The notes below the pieces were generated by a model. It was not told the origin of the DNA and ran no database searches. It worked only from the letters and a program-made list of their open reading frames with translations. Positions 44,447 through 55,766 of a DNA stretch of 64,000 nt are shown here, piece by piece. Location of the stretch: contig NC_071354.1 in NCBI RefSeq assembly GCF_943734655.1, positions 39,084,744-39,148,743 of the forward strand, read 5' to 3'. The translations under genes were made by a program, and so were the position numbers. Origin of the DNA: Sabethes cyaneus (taxonomy: Eukaryota > Arthropoda > Insecta > Diptera > Culicidae). Within the stretch, counting starts at the first letter, position 1. Each line of letters opens with the position of its first letter.

Positions 44447-44458
44447 CTACATCTACAT
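44447..44458 (-). promoter_or_regulatory. Two tandem start-stop uORFs (ATGTAG ATGTAG)
   Basis: In the inferred 5' leader of the 119-aa gene, 71-82 nt after the predicted transcription start, ATG is followed at once by TAG, twice in a row. Minimal start-stop uORFs are known to hold ribosomes and reduce initiation downstream. The effect here depends on the leader being transcribed. Confidence 0.3.
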
Positions 44459-44496
44459 TATCTAACTTTCGTAAAGCCAAATCGAAATTGATCGTC

Positions 44497-44533
44497 GATC
44501 TAATTCCGTACCGAATCCGCTCGAAACTGACAT
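44497..44533 (-). promoter_or_regulatory. Inr + DPE core promoter
   Basis: On the minus strand TCAGTT matches the insect initiator TCAKTY, with A+1 at 44528. AGATC lies exactly at +28 to +32 (44501-44497), matching the DPE consensus RGWYV. No TATA box is seen at -30. The DPE only works at this fixed spacing, so the exact match is meaningful. The start codon of the proposed gene is about 157 nt downstream. Confidence 0.5.
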
Positions 44534-46380
44534 CAGCGAGAAAAATTGCCTAAACGAACTTCAGCACACGAAATTCGGAAAATCTCCGCAAATTCATTTT
44601 CACTTGAGACGGTCAGTGAGCGGCGAGCGCATGCCGCGAGTCTGCTTGTGTTGGTATGTTCAATCGGCGCTCGACGACACGAACAACCGGCATCGACGTC
44701 GATCGTTCAGGCGATATTCAGGGAGAAGTAGTGTACTTGTGAATGGGTGATCTGATTTTTTTATCTAAATTTTGTCTTAATTACTTGCAATAAAAAGTTG
44801 GTCATTCTCATACACTAGTTATCTTCTATTATTGTGATTTGATAGAAACCGATCTGCGCTACCAATCGTATATAAGAACAATATATTTCCTGCAGGGTTC
44901 GTCAGAACCCTAAGTACAACACATTCCCCTACCACCACCATCGAAAACATTTACCGGCTAGAATAAGGTGGCCAAGAGAAGGCATCCGATTCTTTCGGTG
45001 GGATGCTTTATTCCTCAGCTGTTTGTGAGAAAAGCTGAGAAAATGGAAAGTAGAAAAATAAACACAAACCAAAATGCAACAACGCAAACGAGCGAAACAG
45101 GCAGTGTGTTTACGTTGTCGTCATTTCTAGATGATCGATTTCCCCGGTGCCGAAACAACACGTGTTGATCTCAAGGTTGCTCTGGGTGATGACGAAATGA
45201 TGCTTTTCGGTTTCACGCATCATCGAAACATTGCAGCTCGTGCTAACAAGTATGGGGAAAAACGGAGTAAGAAAGTTGGTTTTCGAAACATAATAGTGAG
45301 TTATTTGTGTATAAAAAATAGGCGCTGAAGTTCACCGATAACAAGGCAATTCCATTTTTTATACTTGATGGAGGCGCCCTATACGTATACGTATACGTAT
45401 CTTTACTTAAGTATATTTACGTATCTTTGAGTCCTCATCGAAAAAATGTTTAGCCCCAAATGATCTACAAAAACTTGTAGATCGGTTCTTTTATTCTAAC
45501 GTAAGAACCGATAACTCAATACCCCAAATGATCCTTGTTCTGATAAAATCCGATGGTACTTAGGGTGCTGGATGGCTTCGTCTACGGCGGGTCTTCGTCT
45601 ACTTTCCCGACATAGGCACGAAAAACCAGCATTATAACCAACTTTGAGGCAAATTCAAACTGATACTTGGCATCAATATTTATGTATTGTTTTTTCGTAA
45701 TCGACAAAATATAATGTAAAAAAATCATTATTTTCCACTATTTTTTTCAAAAATAAAAACCCTCTTGGTTTTTACTATCTGCTTTGAATATGACGAAGAG
45801 CATCAGCAGCAGATCAGTAGATTATTCGGAGGAAAAACATTGAAATCTGAGCTCTGATTCAAACTACTTGCACTGTTTTAGTGCCAGTTGAATTGCTCGT
45901 GTATATGGCATAACGAATACATGCATAGATTTTTGTAAACAATTGTGTTTGTCCATGGTAGACGAAAGCAAAACTTCGCCATGACGAAGTGCAGTTTCCG
46001 TATGACGAACTGCCGCTGCACAAGAAAATTTGTGTTTTGTAAAATGTGTAAAATCCAAAATATTTTATCTATATAAATGTACAGACAAGAAGTGAAAGAT
46101 TCATCTCGTGCCAAAATGCTCTAGTTGGTAATGCTCTAGTTTAGTGTAGTTTTACTGAGAATACGGTAACTAGTGTCCACCAGTAAAAAGGGCTGCTGAA
46201 TTTAGCCCCGCTACTGAATTTAACACTAACTTTCATCACAGTGACTGAAATACCACTTAGTAAGTGCAAAAACAAATAGTCAATTTCTCAGCTGTTGATA
46301 TCTAGTTAAATACTGGTATGGTTCCTGAAATTAAATAATCCTGAAAATCGTCTTCTTTAAGACGCTATAAAATCTTCAGT
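44534..46380. other. Unassigned sequence upstream of the small gene
   Basis: The first 220 bp is GC-rich, consistent with a promoter-proximal region. The rest holds only short open frames and a TATACG run (45380-45400). No gene supported. Confidence 0.35.
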
Positions 46381-46544
46381 ACTGGTATGGTATTAAACGT
46401 AGAAACGAGAATAACGAGAATGAATTTTGAGCAAGTACATACAAGAATAATAGTAGGGTGGTTGAAACAAGGGCGCATAATTGACGTACGGTTTGGTTAC
46501 CTGTCTGCACCGGTTGATAGTCAGGACCTGGGAAACAGAACAGC

Positions 46545-47400
46545 TAGCGGTGGGTGGAAGAAGGAAGTAATAGGCCTAATATACAAGAAGGACGATAAGT
46601 TGAAATGCGATCACTATTCTTAAAGCCGCCTATAAAGTGCTTTTTCAGATCATCTCTCGCCATCTATCGCCACTAGTAAGTACATTTGTGGAAAGTTATT
46701 ATATTCCTAATAAGTTTTTGTGGACGGATGATCGACAACGGATCAAATCTATGTGTTGCGGCAAATTCTTCAAAAGTGTCGCGAATAGCAAGTTTCCATG
46801 CACCACCTATTCATTGATTTGAAGGCCGCCTATGATACTATCGACCACGAAGAGCTATGGAAAACGAAATTAAACGTACGCGTTTTAACATTTGGATCAC
46901 GATCTTCTATAAATTCAGCCAATTCGTTTGTCTCACTGACGACGTGGATATTGTCGGTAGGGCATTCCAGGTGGTTACTGACCAGTACACATAGCTAAAA
47001 TGTGAAGCAGAGAAGGTTAGATTGGAACCAAGTACCTGTCAGCAGAAGAAACCGAGCGCGATCGAGCTCGCATAGACAATAGTGTGTTAATAATCAACGG
47101 GGACGAGTTCGAGTTGGCCGACGAATTTGTGTGCTTTGGGTCGTTGATGATGTTGGATAATGTGGGAATCCCAGACAACAATCCCGCAAAAATGGTGTTC
47201 ACCTCGGATCCGGTTGGTACCAGCCGCAGAGGTGCGCAGCATGCTTGATGGTTAGACCAAGTTAAGCAAGACCTAGACAGAGTGGATCACTCGAGAGGCT
47301 GAAGACAGACATACATCGACTGACCGAGTATGTTGGCGGAACATTGTTATACAAGTGAAATCCTATGGGATATCGCACCAAGATAAGTAAGTAAGTACTA
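46545..47400 (+). mobile_element. RTE-clade retrotransposon, heavily decayed fragment
   Basis: Broken frames contain KKEVIGLIYKKDDKLKCDHY, FIDLKAAYDTIDHEELWKTK, then after a large deletion LIINGDEFELADEFVCFGSL and PVGTSRRGAQHA, ending in AAGTAAGTAAGTA. The order matches the element at 27.9-29.05 kb, but most of the catalytic core is deleted. Confidence 0.7.
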
Positions 47401-47449
47401 GAGTAAGTAAATACTAGATATTAAGCACACATTACACTTAACACGCAAT

Positions 47450-48420
47450 AAAATAACCGGTTCAGATTCAGTTCAGTGGGTGGTCGAAAAAAGGAAGTAA
47501 AAGGAGTAAGAGAGATAGCAATAGAGGAGAACAGCAAAGACAGACTCTTAAGTGAGGATCATTTCCAACGAACCGCTGCGTGAATAACATCGAAGCGAAT
47601 AAGTGGATGTGAAAATAGAAGTAGTTAAAAATAGTTGTATTACAGATAAAACAGAAATTAAAAGTTTAAATTTCGAAGAAAGTTGAATCAGATAAATAGA
47701 AAGCGGAAACGTAAAACTGGAAGCTTATACCGGGAAAGTCTGGTTACAAAATAAATATTTCGTTGCTCAAACAGGACCCGTTTATAAAGGCTGAGACCAA
47801 CGGTTCCCGGCTTTGGGACCACGTGAGACTCGTCAGGGTTACGAATGACCATAGTCTCGTCTAGACGAAAGCTAAATTAACCACGGCACATACCGTTGGG
47901 AAAGCTGTGAAGAGTTAGGAACATCCGTTTGCCGCCCACCACGTGGCACATTCCGCCGTCAACGATTCGTCGGCCGCCGTCGTCTATAAATCGTTAGCTA
48001 GCTAATCCCATTCGTCGAATCGACGCCGTTGTATGCTTAAATCGCACCAGGGTGCCGGAAATCTCCATTGCCCATCATACCGCCGACATAATCCACCTGG
48101 GTGGATTGAGGGTCGCTGCGTCCAGTTATAGCCGGCCGCACGCAGTTCACCAAACAGGTAGCATCTCCCCCGGCAAGTTAAAGTGCCACTGCATTGTGCG
48201 CCGAGAACCAACTTCCTCATTATCCTGCCGGTAAGGTTACGACGTCGTCACCCCCCCCGACACTAACTCTTACATACACACACAGAGCTTTGTACACGTT
48301 AGGGGAATTAAAAGGGAAGAATTATAATTAGCTGTTTTTATTCGCACTTATATCATAGTCCTGATTAGCATAGTGTCGCGGTTCGCTTTTATTTTTAGAG
48401 TAAGAAATGGAGGGATTTAC
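47450..48420. other. Unassigned GC-richer segment
   Basis: Contains a TTTATAAAGGCTGAGACC stretch and many CG dinucleotides (47770-48260). It resembles an LTR or leader of a retroelement, but no paired copy or target duplication was found. Confidence 0.2.
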
Positions 48421-49005
48421 GGGTTCTCAAAACATCGTATGGAAATAGGGTAAGACTGTCCAGAACGCACCGAGGGATAGAATGGCCCATGCTATTAATT
48501 GTTTAAAAACGCGGAAACTATTTGGTAAAATTATGAATGCGCATTTTATTTTGGTGTAAAACAAGCTAATTCATAATTGTGCAGAATGTAAAAGTTTCAA
48601 ACATAGCCACATCCAATAAAATCAAGCGATTATCCGCGATCTCATTCCACATGTAAGAAATCACGGGTTTCTCTTAAGCTTTTACCATTAGTCGGTATGC
48701 AAATTTCATATTAAATACAGTCTATCTAATTGATTTACTGTCATACTCGATGATTCATATATTGCAAAAAACTTCAAAATACAAAACAGGGGTAAAATGC
48801 ATCACAGCGGCATCGAACAGTTATAAAATATTTTTAATTTGCAGTACTTCTTTTATTTCGGATTATTTGTTAAAATTGTAGCAATATTATGTATTGTATA
48901 GGACTTAGAATTTGCCTTAAACCTAATTGTACATTGTTTAACTTACAATATTTCATCACACATCAGTTGGAGAAGAGTAGATGATTAAATTTTATTGCCA
49001 ATTAT

Positions 49006-50609
49006 CCCAAGTAGCACTTGTAACTCATCATAAAAATAAAAAAATACAAAAAGGTTGCACAGCAGTTACATTTAGGATACTTGTAACGAGTTAGGTTACA
49101 TAAAATTAAAAATAGTTACTTTTTAGTTTTCTAGTGACAAAAATCTCAAAAAGTTACCAGGTAGTTACCAAATGACCAAATTGAAACCTTTTTTTCGAAC
49201 TGTCAACAACTTGGTCGTCGCAAAACAGTCACATTTCAGTTACGAGTTACCAATTAGTTATCAAGTGACACAAATGAAACCTTTTTCCAAACTGTCATCA
49301 ACTTACTGGTCGCAAAACAGTTAATTTTCCGTTACGAGTAGTTACGAAGTCAAAAATAGTCGGCTAGTAACATTTTCGCAACAACTTGTTCACTGTTCCT
49401 TGTAAACACAACGGATTAAGCAAAAACTAGATCTCAAGAATTTTACTTATGGTAAAGATAAACAATTGGTACACGGGTTGTAAAATGCTCTTGTAAATGC
49501 GTTTATTTACTTAATTGATGGTACTTGAAATCTTCTCCGCACAGACATTGATATTAAATAAACAAATTTTGATTATTCTCAAACGTCAAAACGATCAAGT
49601 TACATCGAAACGAAATCGGCAATGAAAATAGGTTACAGCGTAACTTAGAAATGACGACATAAGAAATAAGTGACCACAACAGATTTAACATTGGTTACCG
49701 TAACCGATAGTGTAACCAGGTCGAAGGCTAAGATTACGTGCAACTAGAATGTAACTGAATTGTAACCTTCTATGATTAACACTCCTGGTAAACTGTTTTA
49801 TTCAAAGTGAAACTATTCTTTGATATTAAATTAACACTTTCTTTTCACAAGAATCACTAAAAAACACCTTTTCCCGATATCTATGAACAGTGTCTGCTTA
49901 AAATCATTTCATGCCGAAAACGATACAAAACTTCAAGGACGATGGTGTAGTAGTTAAAACCAAAGGCAAAATGGCTATGAATTTTACTAAGTGACAGCGA
50001 AAACAATTTGTTTTTAATGATTTCTAGGTGATTGCTCCACTAATTCATTATTGCTAAGAATAAATTTAAAAATCAGAAAATTAAAATTAAAATTTTTATT
50101 TTTTTACACATTTTTTTTACAAAAAATCAATTTTTCAAAGAAGTAAGTAACGAAAAGCTAGATTAAATAAGAGCGCGTGATTTTTTCAAAGCTAGAATCA
50201 TGCATTTCACCATAAATTTGAAACTGCATTAAAATTTGTGTTGAAATAACAAGCGAAATTTATACACTCTTGCTTGAATTTATTGCTTGACGTTGACAGC
50301 CATAAATTGAAATAATAAACCTGCTGCATTGTTTTCGCTATGCAATAAAAGTTTCAAGATAACTAATTTGCCATCAATTGAAAGTCAATTTACAGTTTAT
50401 GTGTAACTTCAATAGTAACCATTTTGTAACTATACATGTTACATATTGGTTATTGAGTAACTGTTAATGTAACCATATTTAGTTACATAAGTTGCGCTAT
50501 TTCGGTTACACAACTGTTATATTTTAGGTTACTGCAACCGAAGTTTTACATTTAAATTTGTCGCATATCAGCCGCTGCGACTCAATTGTGACAACGTGTG
50601 CTACTTGGG
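49006..50609. mobile_element. TIR element CCCAAGTAGCAC...GTGCTACTTGGG, AT flanks, GTTAC-rich
   Basis: A 1604-bp element with AT on both sides (49004-49005 and 50610-50611). The ends match the 12410-14202 element. Both long arms are packed with GTTAC/GTAAC motifs in variable spacing (AGTTACATTTAGG, GGTTACATAAA, and inverses on the right). No transposase frame. Confidence 0.65.
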
Positions 50610-51306
50610 ATGTTGAGGTATGAACCCATTATATCCCAACAAACAAGCGTTTGTAACAAACGCTATAACGAACGCTTCGGCCATTTCGGCAGCCTAGTTT
50701 TAGGAGTTTATACAACACATTATTGAATGTACATTTTTTGGTTGCGTTTAACGCCTAGCTGGGCAAACTTGGTGCGTTTTGTCCACGGGCTTTGGCGTTC
50801 TGCCTCACATAATGATTTTGACTCTTGCCAAAAATCGTCAAAAATAACAAAAAATATTGGTTTTTGTTAGGAAATTTCACCAGGAGTAAGTGTAAAAAAG
50901 ATACCAAAGTCTTCTAGAAGTTGAAAAACGTGGAACAAACACGCCGTTGCTCTGCAAAATGATGTTTTGCTTAAGCGGTGCATTCTGCACCACTTTATCC
51001 AATACACTTAAGTCTCAGGGTAACGTTCTGCCGAAAACGGCTTAGTAAAAAGGACCGGAGGTTGAAATTCTTAAAAAAAAACCTCGCACAATTCACAGAC
51101 CTACAGAGTAAGGTAACGATACCAGAAATCGCCACTTTTTCAGACAGCAAACAAGAAAACCGAGATTGTTTGCCATATAGTTCCATATCGAAGAGAATTG
51201 TTTAACCTACATTAAACAGAAACATTTTGGCTACATTTTTAGCATAAAACTCAAGCCCAAATATTTTAAAAGTCGTTATAAATGTAAAATTTGTGATGCC
51301 TGTCGA

Positions 51307-51720
51307 GGCACCAGTTTTCGACTCCCAAGAGCTAGTTTTCGCCATTTCTGTGCTCCAGTTTTCGCCACCCCCAAAAGCATCGTTTGCACCTTGTTCTAGT
51401 CTGAAAATTCATTTGTGGTTATATTTTTTCAGAAAAATAGAATCAATTTTCAGTTGAATAATGAAAACAGAATGGATTTCTATTGAGAAACAATCGCATC
51501 GATGACGAAAAGTGGATCACATTCAAATCATCTCAATCTTACGATACTAAATAAAAATAACGCCAGTTTGATTTATAAAACCATTATGGGTTTGGAGTTG
51601 TATTATATTGATTCAGTACATAACTATGTTTAAATTATAGAATATATTACGCTAATTATTATATCCCAAATATCAATAAAATACTTGTGAATCGTGGCGA
51701 AAGTGGTGAAAACTGGTGCC
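51307..51720. mobile_element. Small MITE, GGCACCAGTTTTC ends
   Basis: GGCACCAGTTTTCGACTCCC on the left and GTGGTGAAAACTGGTGCC on the right. The AGTTTTCGCCA motif is repeated three times near the left end. No clear target duplication. Confidence 0.5.
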
Positions 51721-52985
51721 GTTACCCTGTAAACTAGGCTCCAAACCATTGAGTCCCTTTTTACTCTGAAGCTTGTTTAGAAAGCTTAGGAGGGTACAAC
51801 GTTTATTTATAGTTTACGTTTCTGCGTACTTAATTCGGCCATCATCAGAACTATGTAGTTAAAGAAAATACATTAACAATAATGACAAACAAATAAAATA
51901 TTGATTTACAATCTTAAACTCTTTGACACACAATATTTTTCGATATTAATCTTCGTTTTTTATCACCGCTGTCCGTCCACTACCTTTGATTGTATGTAGC
52001 GATCTGATCTGGTTTACCAGTTCATTATACGCGTTGTAGTTTTGTTGAATTCTGAGAGGGTGCTGCCAGTCCCATAGACGAATTAGCGTGAAACCCGTCA
52101 CATAAATGTAAAATGCTTTTTTTTAAATGCGTTTTTCTACAGAACAAAAAAAGTGGGGAAAAATGTCATTACATGGATTTTACAGATTCAGGTACGTACT
52201 TTTAGACCATGCATTCTGTTTTTGTAAATATGTACCAACGAAAGTGTGAAATGTCGTGGAAAACTTATATAACTTCCTCCAGACAATAGATTGCAACTTT
52301 CTAATTGCTCATTTGCAGTAGAGTAACATTTTCTACCACAAAGTTTTATATAATTTATTTTGCAGCAACTTTGCTGAAGAAACAGAAATTGTATCTCGTC
52401 TGTGTATCGCTATGCTATATAATGTTTTTTTCTAGATTGTGTCAGGGTGGGTCCTAAATAATCAATATTTTTGCTCTAACATTTTTATTTGAAAACCAAT
52501 TTAGAAATTGTGTTCAGATAGCTTTTAGGGCGTAAAATGATGCATTTTGTGCATAGCATTTAAAAATAGTAACTTTTTCGAATTACAATACTTTAAAAAA
52601 TCATATCTTGCGAATTCCAACAGTAGCATCGAAATACAAAAATACGTGTCGATTTTTTTCGAACAAAGAACGTAAAAAAAATGTTCCGAAGAGAAAAAAA
52701 ATTTTGACTGTAAATTTCCCGTGGAATGACCCATACATTAAATTTAAATGAAATTTACTACATGACATCACATAGTAGTAAGAGTAAATATTAAAAACAA
52801 TATGACAACGATTGTGTCCCTCGATGAACCAATTCGTCAGTCGAGTTAAGGAATTGAAGCGGATTACTTTGACTCAAACTTGATGGAACTGTATCATGTA
52901 ATACTAACTAGTCTAGACTAGTTGATAGAAACAATTCTTTTCGAAAACACGTAGGTTGCGCTTTGCTTCAAACTATAAATCATTC
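51721..52985. other. Unassigned sequence
   Basis: A minus-strand stretch at about 52095-51960 reads RLWDWQHPLRIQQNYNAYNE and may be a mobile-element coding remnant. Otherwise nothing recognised. Confidence 0.25.
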
Positions 52986-52988
52986 AAG

Positions 52989-52994
52989 TTTATT
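52989..52994 (-). terminator. PolyA signal AATAAA of the minus-strand protease
   Basis: AATAAA on the minus strand, 3 bp after the stop codon TAA at 52999-52997, within GTAAGCAATAAACTTG. Confidence 0.6.
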
Positions 52995-52996
52995 GC

Positions 52997-54371
52997 TTAC
53001 TTTTCGCAGTAAGTTATCCCCGCTGTATTTGACTTGATCCATTTTAAATATGACGTAACACGAGTATTTACACCCGGAGTATTACCGGCACAGGCGATTC
53101 CATAGTTGATAACCCCGATATTATACACAATCCCATCGTTCGGGTTCGTGTACAGGACTGGACCCCCGGAATCATATTGGCACGCATCGCGCTGGTTGGC
53201 ATAGGTACAGAGATGATTCGGAGTAATTGCGGAACTGCTCATCTGCTGGCGACACGTTTCGTAACTAACAACGTTCAAGCTAACCTTCCGCAGCACATTC
53301 GACAGCGGTCCACCAAAGTCTAGCGTCCCCCAGCCGGCAGCTTCCACGGCCATATTGTCAAACGTAACCGTCGGCCATTTCCAGGGCAAACAAGCCGGGC
53401 CGACACCGTTGTTAAATTGGATTTCTTCCTGAGTTCGAACCAACGCGATGTCATTTGTGGACGGCTGTGCCCGGTAGCCGGTGTGAATCGTAAAGGTACT
53501 AATAACCATCAGTTTCGCATACGGACTGTCCGTCCCGGTCGATAGATCATGATCTCCGACCAACAGTGCCGTCGCGGATATTTTTCGCCCTTTCAAACAA
53601 TGTGCAGCCGTAACAGCGTGTCGGTTGGAAACTGTTTAAAAATTAAATTTAACTACAGTTATCGACGAAACAAACAAAAATGCATAGATTACTTATCGTT
53701 GCGCCACAGAAAACGTTTCTTTCAGCTGTACTCACTAAACCAGCCATCATGGGGAACTCATTGGCCAGTGTTGGTGTGCCGTTTACAATTTTGACCGTCC
53801 GGCGACGACCGCAGTCGCAAGAAGGTTTTCTCGCCACAGTTTGACACCGGAATCGACCGCCACTGGAAGTGGCTGTCGATCTCAAAGCCAGAGACATTTT
53901 ATTTGCCGTTGATTGTAGGATGAAGGTTGATTGACCGCAATGTCGTGATGCACCAGCTAAGAGGATATTTCCGACAAGTGAAACTTCAATCCGATCCGCC
54001 GCACAGTTGGTGCTCTGAGAGGTTGAAAAAATGGAAACTGCTAAAAGTAATTGGCACTAAAGGCTAAGTCTTACCGCTGGAAGAACCACATCGTAACAAT
54101 TCAGGTAGACGAAATATCCAACAGGGGCAGACAGTCGCCAGCGACAGTTGGTCTTCGGTTTGTAGTAGCTGCCATAACCCGGTGATTGAATGTAGAATAC
54201 TTCATCTGCTTGTAAAGATTTAACATAGTCACATGCTGCAAATTGACTTTGAACGAAACAGAAACTGCTCGCGAATAACGTCACAAATAGAGCTGCAAAA
54301 TAGTGGAAATAATTCGTCTATTCCAAAATTTGAACAACTTTATCAAACCAACCTAACTGATAAGAGGACAT
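52997..54371 (-). CDS. Secreted CUB-domain S1 serine protease (397 aa, 4 exons)
   Basis: Exons: 54371-54353, 54292-54075, 54014-53693, 53631-52997. All phases agree. The start MSSYQL is spliced (weak donor TTAG|GTTGGT) to ALFVTLFASSFCFVQS, giving a normal signal peptide; no other in-frame ATG fits. A CUB domain covers about 26-140 (CDYVKSLQADEVFYIQSPGY ... GGRFRCQ). A Cys-linker (CDCGRRRTVK) precedes the activation bond Lys154|Ile155-Val-Asn-Gly. Triad: His197 (TAAHC), Asp247 (TNDIALV), Ser341 (YDSGGP). Asp335 with the later Gly pair predicts trypsin-like specificity. Residue 339, normally Gly in the oxyanion hole, is Tyr. The family includes arthropod CUB-proteases, some named from venoms; nothing here shows a venom role. 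It lies head to head with the gene at 55767. Confidence 0.85.
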
Positions 54372-55766
54372 TTTGCGACAGAGCTTCTTACCTCGACGAG
54401 CACCGTTCAGGTGAGGGTGTCCAAACAAGATGTTTCGACCGTCTTCCGTTCCGTGTGCCGTGCCTTCTTTCCTCCGTTTTATTTTATCGCTCACGTTTTA
54501 CCGAAAAGCTCGATAAAAATGATAGCATCGTTCCAACCAGCTATTGCTATTGTTATCTATGTTTTTATCTAAAACAATCATCTCTTTCCTGTTGGCCGTG
54601 GTCGTGCTTCCGAAAATGCTGACGCTGTGCGTTGCTGCCGTGTAATCCTTTTCTGGTGGGAAAATGATGCGATTTTTGTTATCTTTGTCAGCATTACAAC
54701 ATTTTACTACCAAGCATTATCCTTGTAAGGAAACTAGCAGCTGAACTAAATGTAAATGTGCACTTTAACTGAAAGTATAAAACTTAATAATGTTTAATAA
54801 TGTTAAATAATGACTTTCAAAAGTATAAGATTAGTTTTATTTTTCTGAAAATTGGAAGAATTGTAAAGAGTTGTATAATATTTTATCAAAATAAAATCTA
54901 TTTTGACAAGGTGTAATCTGTCTTCATATTACAGTAAATAAATGAAAGTAAGTTTGGAAAGTACTGGTGTCGAAACAGTTTTGTTTTAGTTTGATTGTAA
55001 CTTTAACGTATTTGGGCCCTGATTGCAATTGCAAAACCATACGTCTCCTTCCATTTTTGTAGCCAAACTACAATAACTTCTTTGTTAGAAACTGCAGAAC
55101 TACCTACCTCTTTTGTATTTCTTTGTTTTGAACAGAAATATTGTGTACGGCAATTATCATACCAAATATTATACTTCTGAATGCACATCGCAATGGAAAA
55201 ATACTGCAATTTTTCAGCTGAAATAAGCCAACAGATATCTGACAAAAACTCGTCTCTTTAGTACCACTCCATTATTTGGCAAGTTTCAAAAACAAATAGG
55301 AAAAAAATGCATAATGAAACTACTTATGAATCGTGACAATCCTAATGAATGGTTGTTCCATCTGAGAAAGGCTAGATTAGCGAAGCTTGCGCCCAGCCCT
55401 GCCAAAACAAGATTCTAACAAATATTGGATCGTTTCGAAAAACAAAATATGTCGAAATAACGAGATGCACTCATGGTCACTGGAAGGCTCTTCCTTTCGA
55501 GCAGATAATAACGTCTATCGTAGTGCTGCTCTTGTACAGCATCCGATGAACGTTCCCAATTGTGCTCTGGCCCCGATAGAGACAGTATCAAAACAACTGC
55601 ACCGGTCGTTAACATACCGCACGGTACTGTTTGAACAACTGGCTCCAACGTCTTACTTAATGTGAATGCGAAGCTCGCGATATTGCTCATATCAGGATTA
55701 CCACAATAAAAACCGAATAAAAATTCGCCAATCGATAAACGTCCATGGTCGACAAAACTTGTGAAA
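54372..55766. promoter_or_regulatory. Divergent intergenic region between the two protease genes
   Basis: 1.4 kb between two start codons facing outward. It must hold both promoters unless one lies in an upstream exon; the minus gene has a possible untranslated exon ending near 54401 (GTCGAG|GTAAGA). No clear TATA box was found. No other gene is seen in it. Confidence 0.4.

Noticed and set aside
47450..48420. Solo LTR or new gene
   Set aside because: A TATA-like stretch and high CG content only. No ends, duplication, paired copy or convincing frame.
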